A stretch of 64,000 nucleotides of DNA from NCBI RefSeq assembly GCF_000169095.1, contig NZ_AAVU01000027.1, positions 1 through 64,000 on the forward strand, in the 5' to 3' direction. The stretch's first letter is position 1. The number at the start of each line of letters is the position of its first letter. Made by a program: the position numbers and the translations under genes. This document shows, piece after piece, positions 51,680 through 61,200 of the stretch. The stretch comes from Lyngbya sp. PCC 8106. Its GTDB lineage: Bacteria > Cyanobacteriota > Cyanobacteriia > Cyanobacteriales > Microcoleaceae. Below the pieces are notes generated by a model that did not search any database, was not told the origin of the DNA, and saw nothing but the letters and a program-made list of their open reading frames with translations.

Positions 51680-53410
51680 GTGAAAACGAGTATAACCAAG
51701 ACTACGACTGCATGGAATACAATCAATTGGGCGAAAGTTCAACGGATAGTATTTAAGCTGCAAAAGAGAATTTACCAGGCATCAATATCGGGTCAAAATG
51801 CGAAAGCTCGAAAGCTTCAAAAGCTCCTAGTTAAGTCGTATTACGCCAAACTCTTAGCAATAAGAAGGGTTACTCAAGATAATCAGGGTAAGAAAACAGC
51901 CGGGGTAGATGGAATTAAATCTATTACACCCAATCAACGGTTAGAACTTGCCAAAAATCTAAGCAAATACCAAAAGGCACCACTCCGCAGGAAATGGATA
52001 CCCAAATCCAAGGATGAAAAACGCCCTTTAGGAATCCCGACTATACACGATAGAGTAAGGCAAGCTTTGGTAAAATCTGGGTTAGAACCACAATGGGAAG
52101 CCAGATTCGAGGGGGAAAGCTACGGGTTTAGACCCGGACGTTCAGCCCATGACGTAATGTCACGAATCTTCCAAAGTATCAACAAAGGTGAATATTACAT
52201 CTTAGATGCTGACATCGCAAAGTGTTTCGACCAGATTAACCATGAACACCTACTGTCCAAAATCGATTGTCCATCAACAATAAAAGCCCAAATCAGACAA
52301 TGGTTGAAGGCTGGAGTTATGGACAACTGCATATTTGAGGCAACAGAGGCAGGCACACCACAAGGAGGTGTTATTAGTCCTCTACTTGCTAACATCGCAC
52401 TGGATGGAATGAGTAGGCTTGTTGAGAAATTCTTTCCAAAAAGAACAAACAACAATAAAAACTACGCAAAAATCATTAGGTATGCAGATGACTTTGTGGT
52501 AATTAGCCCACAAATAGAAATCATTCAACAGTGCCAAATCGCCATCGAAGAATGGTTAAAACCTATCGGGTTAGAACTGAAACCAGCTAAAACCCGTATA
52601 TGTCATACACTAAAAGAAATTGAAGTGAAAGGCATAAAGGTTAAACCTGGATTCGACTTTCTAGGTTGGAACTTCAGACAATACCCAGTGGGAAAACACC
52701 ACTCTGGTAAAACTGGTGGTAAGAACTCAAAACTAATAGGGTTCAGAACCATAATAAAACCTAGCAAGAAAGCAATTAAAGCTCACGCAGATAAGGTTAA
52801 GGAAGTGATTAAAACTCACAAAACTGCACCCCAATACACACTAATCAAACACCTAAACCCGGTAATTAGAGGATGGTGTAACTACCATTCCAAAGTTGTC
52901 TCCAAAAAGACATTCTCCTCTCTAGACAACATCAGATGGCAAAGATTAAGAGCATGGACAGTTAGCAGATGCGGTAAAGCTAGTTACGATCAACTGAAGA
53001 AATACTTCAGGAAAAACGGTAATATGGCATGGAGTTTTGAAACCAAGGATGGTTATAAACTACTAAACCATACTGAAATAGCTATTACCCGTCACGTAAC
53101 TATAAGACCTGAAGCATCACCCTATGATGGAAACTGGACTTATTGGAGTACAAGAAAAGGTACAGCCTACGATGTACCTAAACGAGTAGCAAATTTGCTC
53201 AAAAAGCAAAAAGGCAAATGTAAATCATCTGGACAATATTTCACCCCAGATGATATTGTAGAAATCGATCATATCATCCCAACGTCAATAGGCGGTAAAG
53301 ATGAATACAAAAATCTGCAATTATTACATCGCCACTGTCACGACATTAAAACGGCAACCGATGGGTCTTACAACTCAAAAGAAACCGGATGTTCTGATGA
53401 TAACAGATAA
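51680..53410 (+). CDS. ltrA: Group II intron reverse transcriptase / maturase with HNH
   Basis: This 576-aa protein uses a GTG start. It has the RT0-RT7 fingers and palm with the catalytic YADD (IIRYADDFVVIS near residue 270), the maturase (X) region (residues about 340-450) with PVIRGWCNYH, and a C-terminal HNH nuclease region (CKSSGQYFTPDDIVEIDHII and HRHCHD, about 515-565). It promotes RNA splicing and, with the HNH domain, target-primed reverse transcription. The frame is intact. Typical of bacterial/organelle CL or mitochondrial-like lineages. Confidence 0.95.
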   Translation: MKTSITKTTTAWNTINWAKVQRIVFKLQKRIYQASISGQNAKARKLQKLLVKSYYAKLLAIRRVTQDNQGKKTAGVDGIKSITPNQRLELAKNLSKYQKAPLRRKWIPKSKDEKRPLGIPTIHDRVRQALVKSGLEPQWEARFEGESYGFRPGRSAHDVMSRIFQSINKGEYYILDADIAKCFDQINHEHLLSKIDCPSTIKAQIRQWLKAGVMDNCIFEATEAGTPQGGVISPLLANIALDGMSRLVEKFFPKRTNNNKNYAKIIRYADDFVVISPQIEIIQQCQIAIEEWLKPIGLELKPAKTRICHTLKEIEVKGIKVKPGFDFLGWNFRQYPVGKHHSGKTGGKNSKLIGFRTIIKPSKKAIKAHADKVKEVIKTHKTAPQYTLIKHLNPVIRGWCNYHSKVVSKKTFSSLDNIRWQRLRAWTVSRCGKASYDQLKKYFRKNGNMAWSFETKDGYKLLNHTEIAITRHVTIRPEASPYDGNWTYWSTRKGTAYDVPKRVANLLKKQKGKCKSSGQYFTPDDIVEIDHIIPTSIGGKDEYKNLQLLHRHCHDIKTATDGSYNSKETGCSDDNR

Positions 53411-53420
53411 CTTGTACCAG

Positions 53421-53454
53421 GAGCCGTGTGCTGTGAAAGTAGCAAGCACGGTTT
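53421..53454 (+). ncRNA. Group II intron domain V
   Basis: A 34-nt hairpin starting GAGCCGTG with loop GAAA and ending CACGGTTT. The AGC triad near its start and the GNRA loop are the catalytic features of domain V. It lies just behind the maturase gene. Confidence 0.85.
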
Positions 53455-53599
53455 TGAATGGGAGTCGGGGGTTGTAAAGCCCCCCTCGACCCCTAATGGT
53501 TAGGGATAGAAAATCATCGTAATTTGACTGATTAATTTGGTCTGAGCCTCCGATCATGCTATCCCCTAATACCTGACACAATACCACTGAAGTTATTAT

Positions 53600-54286
53600 A
53601 TGTTGATTCCCTTAACTCGCAAAACCTTTGAGGAATTGATTCCTGCTGTTGCCACCAGCGAGCAATATCGTTATGCTTGGGGAAAACTCTCAGATTTTTT
53701 AAAGCGAGTGTTGATTTCGGCTGTTTGTGCCTCGGTGTGGATTATTATTGAGATTGCCGTTGAATCAGATAGCATCAAATCGGTTTTATTAATCTTAGGA
53801 TTAATCACTATTCTTTACTGGTTTTGGGGACCCGTGGTTGAAGCCAGTTTACGCAATCTACAATGTCGTAAATATCCCTACTGTGGATTTTGGCAGGGAA
53901 AAGTTCTCGACTATTATATTACCGAAGAAGTGACCAGCGAACAGGAATCGGTCAACCAACGGGGAGATTTAATAATTATCGAAAACTTAGAGCGGCGAAT
54001 AAATGTTGAAGTAGGAGACTCAAAAGGATTTACAACCAGCATTCAAGCCCCTCTAAACCGCTCTCACAAAAAACTTCATCGGGGTCAAGTTGCTCAACTG
54101 ATTGTCATGTCTTACCTCGAAGATTTAAGCCGAATTAGCCAAGTTTCTGACCTCTATATTCCCAGTCAAAACTTGTGGGTCAGTAACTATCCTTATTTGC
54201 GTCGAGATGCCTTTGTTGATTTAAGTCGCTGGGTTCGTTCTCAACGCGAGACTCGCAGACGTTCACAAACTTCTGTAGATCGATAA
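53600..54286 (+). CDS. Conserved cyanobacterial membrane protein
   Basis: The 228-aa protein has two membrane segments (about residues 35-80: VLISAVCASVWIIIEIAV and VLLILGLITILYWFWGP) followed by a soluble domain of about 140 residues. It resembles a family annotated in cyanobacteria as phosphate ABC transporter permease, although I see no permease signature. Function unknown. Start ATG at 53600. It lies between the intron and nblA on the same strand. Confidence 0.75.
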   Translation: MLIPLTRKTFEELIPAVATSEQYRYAWGKLSDFLKRVLISAVCASVWIIIEIAVESDSIKSVLLILGLITILYWFWGPVVEASLRNLQCRKYPYCGFWQGKVLDYYITEEVTSEQESVNQRGDLIIIENLERRINVEVGDSKGFTTSIQAPLNRSHKKLHRGQVAQLIVMSYLEDLSRISQVSDLYIPSQNLWVSNYPYLRRDAFVDLSRWVRSQRETRRRSQTSVDR

Positions 54287-54408
54287 AATCTGGATATCCT
54301 TCATCTGTGTTTCATCTGAAAAAACGACTGATAACTGGAGAAGATGCTCGTATACATTAGAAGTATCTGGGGTGGTCAACTTCCTGTTCATTCATCGGAG
54401 GAAACACA

Positions 54409-54573
54409 ATGGAAACACCTGGAACTCTCAGTTTAGAGCAGCAATTCAAGTTAGAAGTTCTGCAAAAAGAAGTGAAACGATTAACCCAAGAACAAGCTCA
54501 AGCCTATCTGATTGAACTGATGCGTCAGAATATGGTTAAAGATAACTTACTCAAGCATTGGATAAAAAACTGA
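54409..54573 (+). CDS. nblA: NblA phycobilisome degradation adaptor
   Basis: This 54-aa protein matches NblA: LSLEQQFKLEVLQKEVKRLT (helix 1) and QAQAYLIELMRQNMVKDNLL (helix 2) with a basic C-terminus (KHWIKN). NblA tags phycobilisomes for breakdown by Clp protease when nitrogen or sulfur is short. A CGGAGGA ribosome-binding site precedes the ATG. Usually under NtcA or NblR control; I could not see a full NtcA box. Confidence 0.95.
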   Translation: METPGTLSLEQQFKLEVLQKEVKRLTQEQAQAYLIELMRQNMVKDNLLKHWIKN

Positions 54574-54795
54574 AGTGAACATGGTCTGATTCTCCAAAGC
54601 ATTCTAGAAGAATACAATCATTTTTCAGAAGCACACGAGCCACAATATCATCTATCCGGTCAATCATCTGGTTGGTGAGACATTTTCGTCTATAAGCCGT
54701 TACAAAATAGCTGTGCAACTGAATTGATAATACTGAATGTGCGCCTTTTCTGTAGTGGGTTGTAACTTGTTCGGCTCAATGCTACGATAGCTTCT

Positions 54796-56031
54796 ATGGT
54801 AACACGACGCATCACATACAGACTTTATCCAAATCGTCAGCAAGAAACCCAGTTGCATTGGGCGAGAAGAATGCACTGCTGTTTGTATAATGTGGCGATT
54901 GCCAACAGAAAAACGCAATATCAACGATTTAACCACTCGGTTGATTATTTCGAGCAACAGAATTCGCTGCCCGAGTTTAAGCAAGTTTGGACAGAGTACA
55001 AAAAGCTTGGTTCTCAAACATTGCAAGCAACTTTAAAGCGAGTTGATTTTGCGTTTAAACGTTTCTTTAAAGGATTGGGTAAATATCCCAAGTTCAAAGC
55101 CTCTCGACACTATTCAGGTTGGGATTATCCAAACAAACAAAGCTGGAAAGTCAACACCAATAACGGAATAAACGGTTACTTGAATCTTAGGGATTTAGAT
55201 ATCACCGTTCAGATGAGAGGAAAAGCCAGAACTTGGGGAGTTCCTAAAACTTGTACTGTTTTTTGGCGGAACGGTAAATGGTATGCGTCCATAACTGTTG
55301 AGTGTTGTCCGGGTAGACTCACAGGATTGGGAGCTATCGGTTTAGATTTCGGTTCTAAAGTTGCCATTGCCACCAGCGATGGTGAATTGATTGAGTCTCC
55401 TAAATTCCTCAAGCGAGCCATGGAAAACATCGCTCAACTTTCAAAAGGGTTAAGGCGCAAGCGTAAACCCGAAAAGCGTAAAGTCAAAGCGTCGAGGCGA
55501 TGGAAAAAATGTCAGGCTCAAATCAACAAAGTTAAGCGTAAAGTCGCCAATCAACGGCAAGACTGGACACACAAAGTAGCAGCACAAATCGTTAGCGGTA
55601 ATAGCTTGGTTGCTACAGAAAAACTAAATCTCAAAGGTATGACCCGTAAGGCAAAGAAAGGCAGTAAGAGAAAGTGCCAGAAGGCGGGACTTAACCGTAA
55701 TTTATTAGACGTTGCGATTGGAATGCTTCGAGAATCAATCAAGTATAAAGTAGTCGAAGCAGGTGGAGTATTTTTAGAGGCTCCAACTAAGCAATTAAAG
55801 CCGACGCAACGATGCAACGAATGTTGGGAACTAACGCCTAAGACGCTCTCAGACAGACTGCATATTTGTAGCAATAAATCATGCGGTCATACTGCGGACA
55901 GAGATATTAATTCGGCTCAGGTTTGTTTGACTTGGGCAAGGGGTTTGGAACGAGCCTCTTTAGACGCAGAGTCGCGCATCTCTACTGATTGCGGAAGCAT
56001 GAAGCAAATGTGGGCAAAGAAGCGTTACTAA
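54796..56031 (+). CDS. tnpB: TnpB RNA-guided nuclease (element C)
   Basis: The 411-aa protein has RuvC acids in IGLDFGSKVA (Asp), LVATEKLNLKGM (Glu) and ADRDINSAQV (Asp), with a zinc ribbon CNECWE...CSNKSCGH. The frame is intact. It differs in sequence from the TnpB proteins of elements A and B, so these elements have separate origins. Its guide would come from sequence just beyond 56070, in or near cobH. Confidence 0.92.
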   Translation: MVTRRITYRLYPNRQQETQLHWARRMHCCLYNVAIANRKTQYQRFNHSVDYFEQQNSLPEFKQVWTEYKKLGSQTLQATLKRVDFAFKRFFKGLGKYPKFKASRHYSGWDYPNKQSWKVNTNNGINGYLNLRDLDITVQMRGKARTWGVPKTCTVFWRNGKWYASITVECCPGRLTGLGAIGLDFGSKVAIATSDGELIESPKFLKRAMENIAQLSKGLRRKRKPEKRKVKASRRWKKCQAQINKVKRKVANQRQDWTHKVAAQIVSGNSLVATEKLNLKGMTRKAKKGSKRKCQKAGLNRNLLDVAIGMLRESIKYKVVEAGGVFLEAPTKQLKPTQRCNECWELTPKTLSDRLHICSNKSCGHTADRDINSAQVCLTWARGLERASLDAESRISTDCGSMKQMWAKKRY

Positions 56032-56033
56032 TC

Positions 56034-56053
56034 CCCAGTCTCTATAGACTGGG
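56034..56053 (+). repeat. Right-end hairpin of element C
   Basis: CCCAGTCT pairs exactly with AGACTGGG with a four-base loop. Likely transposase recognition site and end of the guide-RNA scaffold. Confidence 0.65.
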
Positions 56054-56063
56054 TGTAGTTCAT

Positions 56064-56693
56064 CTAATTCACATTCATCTCACGACCGTAGGCTTGCCAA
56101 GCCAAATCGACCAAACCATTCACAATCGCAACAGAGACCACCGCACTGCCTTTGCGACCATCAATCCGAATGTGAGGCACCATCGAATCATGTAAACGAG
56201 ATTTCGCCACATCCGCCCCCACAAAACCCGAAGGCGTTGCAATCACTAAAGCGGGTTTAATTTCTTCAGCCTCAATCAAATCAACCAAAGCCGAAAGCGC
56301 CGTTTGTTCTTGACCAATCACAAAAATGGCTTCAGGATAACGTCGGGCTAAAGTTTGAATTCCCCAAGCAGTGCGAGTTTTTTCTCGTTGGGGTCGAGTC
56401 ACCGCTTCCATCGAACAATAGACAGGATTAGCAAAAGTCGCTAAAATCTGAGGACTAATCCCCACCTGCACCATCGGTACATCCACAACAATCGTTGTCC
56501 GGGCGGCTAAGGCTGCGGCTCCGGCTTGTAAAGCTTGATCAGAAAAGCGAACGAGGGACTTGTACTCAAAATCAGCAGTCGCGTAAATGACCCGACGGAC
56601 AATCTCGTACTCGGCTGGAGAAAAGACATGATCACCAATTTCGTGATCAATAATCCCTAGACTTTGGGCATCGGTAATGTGCCATTCCATCAT
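56064..56693 (-). CDS. cobH: Precorrin-8X methylmutase
   Basis: This 209-aa cobalamin-pathway enzyme moves a methyl group from C-11 to C-12 of the corrin ring. The N-terminal MEWHITDAQSLGIIDHEIGD, the ARTTIVVDVPMVQVGI block and the VIATPSGFVGADVAKSRL block fit the family. The catalytic His of CobH/CbiC (in RVIHxT) is Tyr here (RRVIYATADFEY near residue 36). I believe cyanobacterial homologues share this. Close to element C at the 3' side. Confidence 0.92.
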   Translation of the reverse strand: MMEWHITDAQSLGIIDHEIGDHVFSPAEYEIVRRVIYATADFEYKSLVRFSDQALQAGAAALAARTTIVVDVPMVQVGISPQILATFANPVYCSMEAVTRPQREKTRTAWGIQTLARRYPEAIFVIGQEQTALSALVDLIEAEEIKPALVIATPSGFVGADVAKSRLHDSMVPHIRIDGRKGSAVVSVAIVNGLVDLAWQAYGREMNVN

Positions 56694-56926
56694 GATCTTC
56701 CGCTATTATCCGTCTGCGAATCCGTGCATTACCTCCGAACCGAAAAAATCTGAGCCAGGTTTGATCTGTTTACAGGAGTTCGGGATGGGAATTGAGTGCA
56801 GCAAGGATTCTATATATTAGATAAGTTTATCAGGCAAAATGTAGAGTCGATCACTTTCGAGGGATTGAATTTAGACTTGCTCAAAATCAAACAGGATCGA
56901 GAGTCTCGTCCATTCCCAATCCTGTA
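56694..56926. other. Intergenic region upstream of cobH
   Basis: About 230 bases with no gene or repeat seen; the cobH promoter should be here. A cobalamin riboswitch was looked for but its B12-box was not recognised. Confidence 0.3.
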
Positions 56927-57290
56927 TTGACACTCCCACGCCGTAAACGGCGGGGATTCTTGGTTCAGCGAGTCCATTTAATACAGATAGGCTGCCCTAT
57001 CTGCACCAGAGATGAATTCTCCCCAAGCGTTTTGCTCCATTTCAGAAACCTGTTTGGGTATGCCCTACCCTACAGTTCAAAACCTAAAATCTTGGTTTCT
57101 CTGTACTTGTTGCGTTGCGCGCTAATAAGCGTACAAGCTTTCCTGTACGGAACCCCATAACTTCAGTGCGTCAAGGTGCGTTGCCTTTCGGTGACTGGGT
57201 TTTTAGTGTGGTTGATTACCCTTTCCACAAAAGAAAGTTTAACATAAAGCCGTCAATCACGGACGGGGCTTGTATCCCAATTTTTTCGGT
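56927..57290 (-). mobile_element. TnpB-less derivative of an IS200/IS605 element
   Basis: On the minus strand the left end (about 57250-57290) has AAGCCCCGTCCGTGATTGAC then GG, like the left end of element B (AAGCCCCGTCGTTCACGACGG). The right end (about 56927-56970) has GAATCCCCGCCGTTTACGGC then GTGGGAGTGTCAA, like a right end with its hairpin. The interior of about 300 bases has no tnpB or tnpA. It is a nonautonomous palindrome-flanked element (PATE/MITE). Confidence 0.75.
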
Positions 57291-57318
57291 CAAATCAGTT
57301 AGATTGTTGAATTGAAAA

Positions 57319-58122
57319 TTAGCTTTCTGAAGTAGAAGCCTGATTAAACGCAGGAGTCAGATAAGCCGCCAAAACACCAATCAGAAATGCGGCAATATTA
57401 CGAACTAATGGCACCCAATCCGAAGTCCGAGAGACAACCGGGCCGATCCCAAAGGCAATAAATAAGATTCCCCATAACGGAGAAAAAATCAAAGCCCACT
57501 GCCAAGCCACAATTTGTCCGGGTTTACGAGGAATAGCCGCAATACCACAAATCACTCCCCCCAAAGCAGAAGTAATCAGAGTTAAAATCCACTGTTCACG
57601 CGGAAGTCCGGGTACAACTCGACAACCCCCTTGGATTAAGCAAGATTTAACCGCATCCAGGGATTGAATGATAGATTGATCCTCGCCATTATCTCGTACA
57701 AAGTATTGGTTCCCATAACGGGTTTGTAGTTCCACCCAAAACGTCCGAGAAAGCAAAGCATAGAGGTCACGACCGACGTTAAAGTTGAGGATATTTCCGC
57801 CTCTTTGGTCAGCAACCAGCAAAACACTTTTATCATCGAGTCCCCAATAGCCCTTAACTGCACGACCCGGAGTGCGATCAAATTGAGTCAGAACTCTGAG
57901 TTTCCAGCCTGTCTCCGACTCAAATTGTTGAATTTCTGAGGCGATCAGTTGTTCTTGAGTGTCGGAGAGAATTTCTGCCAAGTCAATGATCGGAGTTTGA
58001 ATCTTGGGGAGTAACTCCGGATTATCATAAGCCTGAGCAACCGGGGCGATCATCCAAGTCGATAAGCTTAGACAACACGCAACGATAGAGACCAGAAGCC
58101 GACGCAGCCATATCTGTTTCAT
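57319..58122 (-). CDS. TPM-domain protein (thylakoid-lumen-like)
   Basis: Start chosen at 58122 (MKQIWLRRLLVS), giving 267 aa with a signal peptide (about 1-30, ending SVAQA-type APVAQAYD). A TPM domain (residues about 40-165: IQTPIIDLAEILSDTQEQL, DDKSVLLVADQRGGNILNFN) follows, then four hydrophobic segments at the C-terminus. Family members include plant TLP18.3/PSB32-type proteins of photosystem II repair, and phosphatases. Role not fixed. Confidence 0.85.
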   Translation of the reverse strand: MKQIWLRRLLVSIVACCLSLSTWMIAPVAQAYDNPELLPKIQTPIIDLAEILSDTQEQLIASEIQQFESETGWKLRVLTQFDRTPGRAVKGYWGLDDKSVLLVADQRGGNILNFNVGRDLYALLSRTFWVELQTRYGNQYFVRDNGEDQSIIQSLDAVKSCLIQGGCRVVPGLPREQWILTLITSALGGVICGIAAIPRKPGQIVAWQWALIFSPLWGILFIAFGIGPVVSRTSDWVPLVRNIAAFLIGVLAAYLTPAFNQASTSES

Positions 58123-58249
58123 GGGATTTTCTATCAAGGTTTAAATTGTCAAGGATAAAGGATTTTGTTAACCCGCAGATAATCGAAATCTTATATTTCT
58201 TTACAATTGTTAACTTTAACATAGAATTTGGGACTGTAGGGGCAATTGA

Positions 58250-61200
58250 TCAATTCCCGCTACCCGTAAATTCTTCTCTCTTCTCCGTTAACTGACACAA
58301 ACTCCGATCTTCATTGCTGATATAGGGATTGTACTTAAGATAATCACCCACCCATTCACAAGCCCGTTCTATGAGATCATCGAGATCCAAATTCCATAAA
58401 ATCACCGTCTGATCTCGACTTGCGGAAGCTAACACCCGACTATCTGGACTAAAACTAATACTCATCACACTATTTTGATGACCCAGTAACGTTTTGAGCA
58501 AAGTCCCATTGTGGCGACTCCACAGCTTCACAAACCCGTCATAACTCGCTGAAGCAATCAGGTGACCATCGGGGCTAAAAACCACACTCGTGACACTATC
58601 ACTCGAACCTTTTAACAACGTTTCCAACAAAATCCCCTCACGACTCCAAAGCTTAACCGTATTGTCATAACCGGCTGAAGCAATCGTATGACCATCGGGA
58701 CTAAAACTCACCCCCAACACATAAGCGTTATGGGCCATAATCGTTTTCAACAACTTTCCCTGTAAATTCCATAATTTCACCGTACCGTCATCACTCGCCG
58801 AAGCAATCATTCGACCATCAGGACTAAAACTCACACTATTGACCCATCCTTGATGACCCACAAACGTTTGGAGTAAACGACCTTCAGGAGTCCACAGTTT
58901 AACCGTTTTATCCTTGCTTCCCGTCACAATGAACTGACTGTTTGGACTAAAACTCACACTCATCAAACTATCACTATGCGCCGTCCACGTATTCACGGTT
59001 GATAAGGGATGAAAAACTGAAGCCTCAGACTGAAGGAGAGATTGATCAAACTCTATACTTCCTCTCAGTGGAAAATAAAAGGATCGAAAATAAAGTTGTT
59101 CTCGCAATGATGTATAAGTCCAGAGAAAATGATCTCGTTGTTGAGCTTGTTTGGGATCAGGAGTAATCCGCCACAACTTCACACGATTGTCATAACTCAC
59201 CGTTGCTAACAGTTGACCATCAGGACTAAAACTAATCGCTGAAACCCGATCTTGGTATCCTTTTAAGGTTTGTAGTAAAGTTCCCGAACGACTCCACAGC
59301 TTGACTGTTTGATCTTGAGATGCAGAAGCTAAGATTTGACCATCGGGACTAAAACTAACGCCTAAAACGCGATCCTGGTGTCCTTCTAATAGTTTCAGTG
59401 GAATATCTTCAATCCGCCACAATTTTACCTTTTTGTCATAACTCGAAGATGCCAAAATTTTACCATCTGGTGAAAAACTCACATTCGTCACCTGATCTCC
59501 ATGTCCTTCAAAAGTTCTCAAAAGTTCTCCATCTCGACTCCAAAGTTTAACTGTTTTATCCCCGCTTGCTGTTGCGATCATTTGACTGTCCGGAGAAAAC
59601 TCAACACCATAAATGATCTGTTCATGTCCCCATAATATTTTCAGTAAACGGCCTTGACGATTCCATAATTTAATCGTTCGATCTGAACCGACAGTCGCGA
59701 TTAATTCACCATCGGGTGAAAAGGTCACAGTATAAACTTTCGACTGATCAGAACTACTATGACGTAGTGTTTTTAGGAGTCTTCCTCTTGGGGTTAATAA
59801 TCGGGCTGTGCCGTCATTTCCTGCGGTGGCAATCACATCACCCTTGGGACTAAAACTCACCCAGTTTAAAGGAGAATAATGAGCCGTTATTGTTCTGAGT
59901 AGCTGTCCTTCTAAACTCCACAATTTTACAGTTTTGTCTTCGGAAGCGGAAGCAATAATTTGACCATCTGGTGAGAAAGACACACTAGAAACAATATCGC
60001 CATGACCTCTGAGTGTAATTGGAATGGCTGCTATTTGAGTATCTTGACCCAACTTCCACAACTTTACAGTTTGATCTTGGGAAGATGAAGCAATCATCTG
60101 AGCATTTGGACTAAAGCTCACACTGGTAATACTTTTTTGATGACCTTTCAAAGTATTGAGAAGTTTTCCTTTCGGAGTCCAAAGTTTAATCGCTTTATCT
60201 ACACTACCCGAAGCAATAACATTCCCATCAGGACTAAAACTAACATCCCAAACCACTTCGTTGTGTCCTTCTAAACGGTTGAGTTCGTGAATCCCATAAA
60301 CCGCTTGTTGTAGGGTTGCTGCAATTGAACTTTCGGTGTTTTGTAAGTCAAAGTTAATCAGGCTTAATTGTTTGAGTTGTCGCAAACGTTGTGCTGCTCT
60401 TAGACTTTCCATAATCGCATCAAACTTTTGATGGGAAAAAAACAAGGCATCAGAAGCAGCCGTTAAAGTTGCAATATTTGCAAGTTGTTTTTGTTTATAA
60501 GCAATTTTGGCGGTAAAAGCAAGTCCGATTGCGGTAATAACAGCTAATCCTAATAGTTGTTTTAAAACTCGATTACGATGAATCAACTGCTGTTGACTCA
60601 TTTTTTGTAATGCTGCTTCTGCTTCTTTTTTCGCCACTTGTGCTTGTCTTAGTCGTTGATGAATTTCGGTTCGACGTTGTTGTTCTTTGATGGCGTAGCG
60701 TTGACGAATGGGTAAGACTAAATAATCATGTAAAAGTTGATAGCGATTTTCGGGTAGAGAGGTTTCACGAATACAGGTTTTTTCTCGTTGACGTAATAAT
60801 AAACCTGATTCTAAAATCACATCAATAAATGATACAGGTTGTTCTAAATCTTTGGATAGATCGAATTTATTATGGGAATGAATAGCTGTAATTAACTCTC
60901 GACGAGTTTTGATCGGACGAGTAAATTTTTCATCGGTTAAAGCAAATAAAACATCCCAAGCTGCATCTTCATTTTCTTTTCCACAATCTTCGATCACTTG
61001 CTCAATAGAATGTTTGATCAGTTCTGCTTTGGGATTTTTTCCCAGTTGTTTATATTGGGCGAAGGTGGTAATTCCCTGTCCTCCTTCTTCTTGAAGTTGC
61101 GCTCCTACCACTTGTAATTCGATGGGGCGAACTTCACCTTGTTCATCGGCTAAATCTTGAACTAAAGCATCAATTAAAGCCGGCTCTAATTCAAATTTTG

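Larger units (their letters stand above)
50996..53497 (+). mobile_element. Group II intron, complete, downstream of dapB
   Basis: The 5' end GTGCGAAATG fits the GUGYG consensus. About 680 bases of structural RNA (domains I to III) precede an ORF in domain IV. Domain V (34 nt, 53421-53454, GAGCCGTGTG...) and domain VI (53460-53497) with a possible bulged A at about 53489 follow, and the 3' end is ...CCCCTAAT. Total about 2.5 kb. The insertion site lies eight bases behind the dapB stop. Exon binding sequences were not fixed. The intron appears intact and possibly mobile. Confidence 0.9.
54660..56070 (+). mobile_element. IS200/IS605-type element C (tnpB only)
   Basis: Holds an intact tnpB and no tnpA. 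The right end is marked by a perfect hairpin CCCAGTCT/AGACTGGG at 56034-56053, two bases after the tnpB stop. The left end is not clearly resolved (about 54660-54795 is non-coding and may contain it). It lies between nblA and cobH. Confidence 0.6.

Noticed and set aside
27298..56070. CRISPR-associated system
   Set aside because: TnpB proteins resemble Cas12 relatives, but there is no repeat-spacer array or cas1/cas2 in the window.
56694..56926. Cobalamin riboswitch in front of cobH
   Set aside because: No B12-box or typical stem series could be recognised in the leader.
57115..57315. 66-aa frame in the derivative element
   Set aside because: It ends in the element border and has no TnpB likeness; probably chance.
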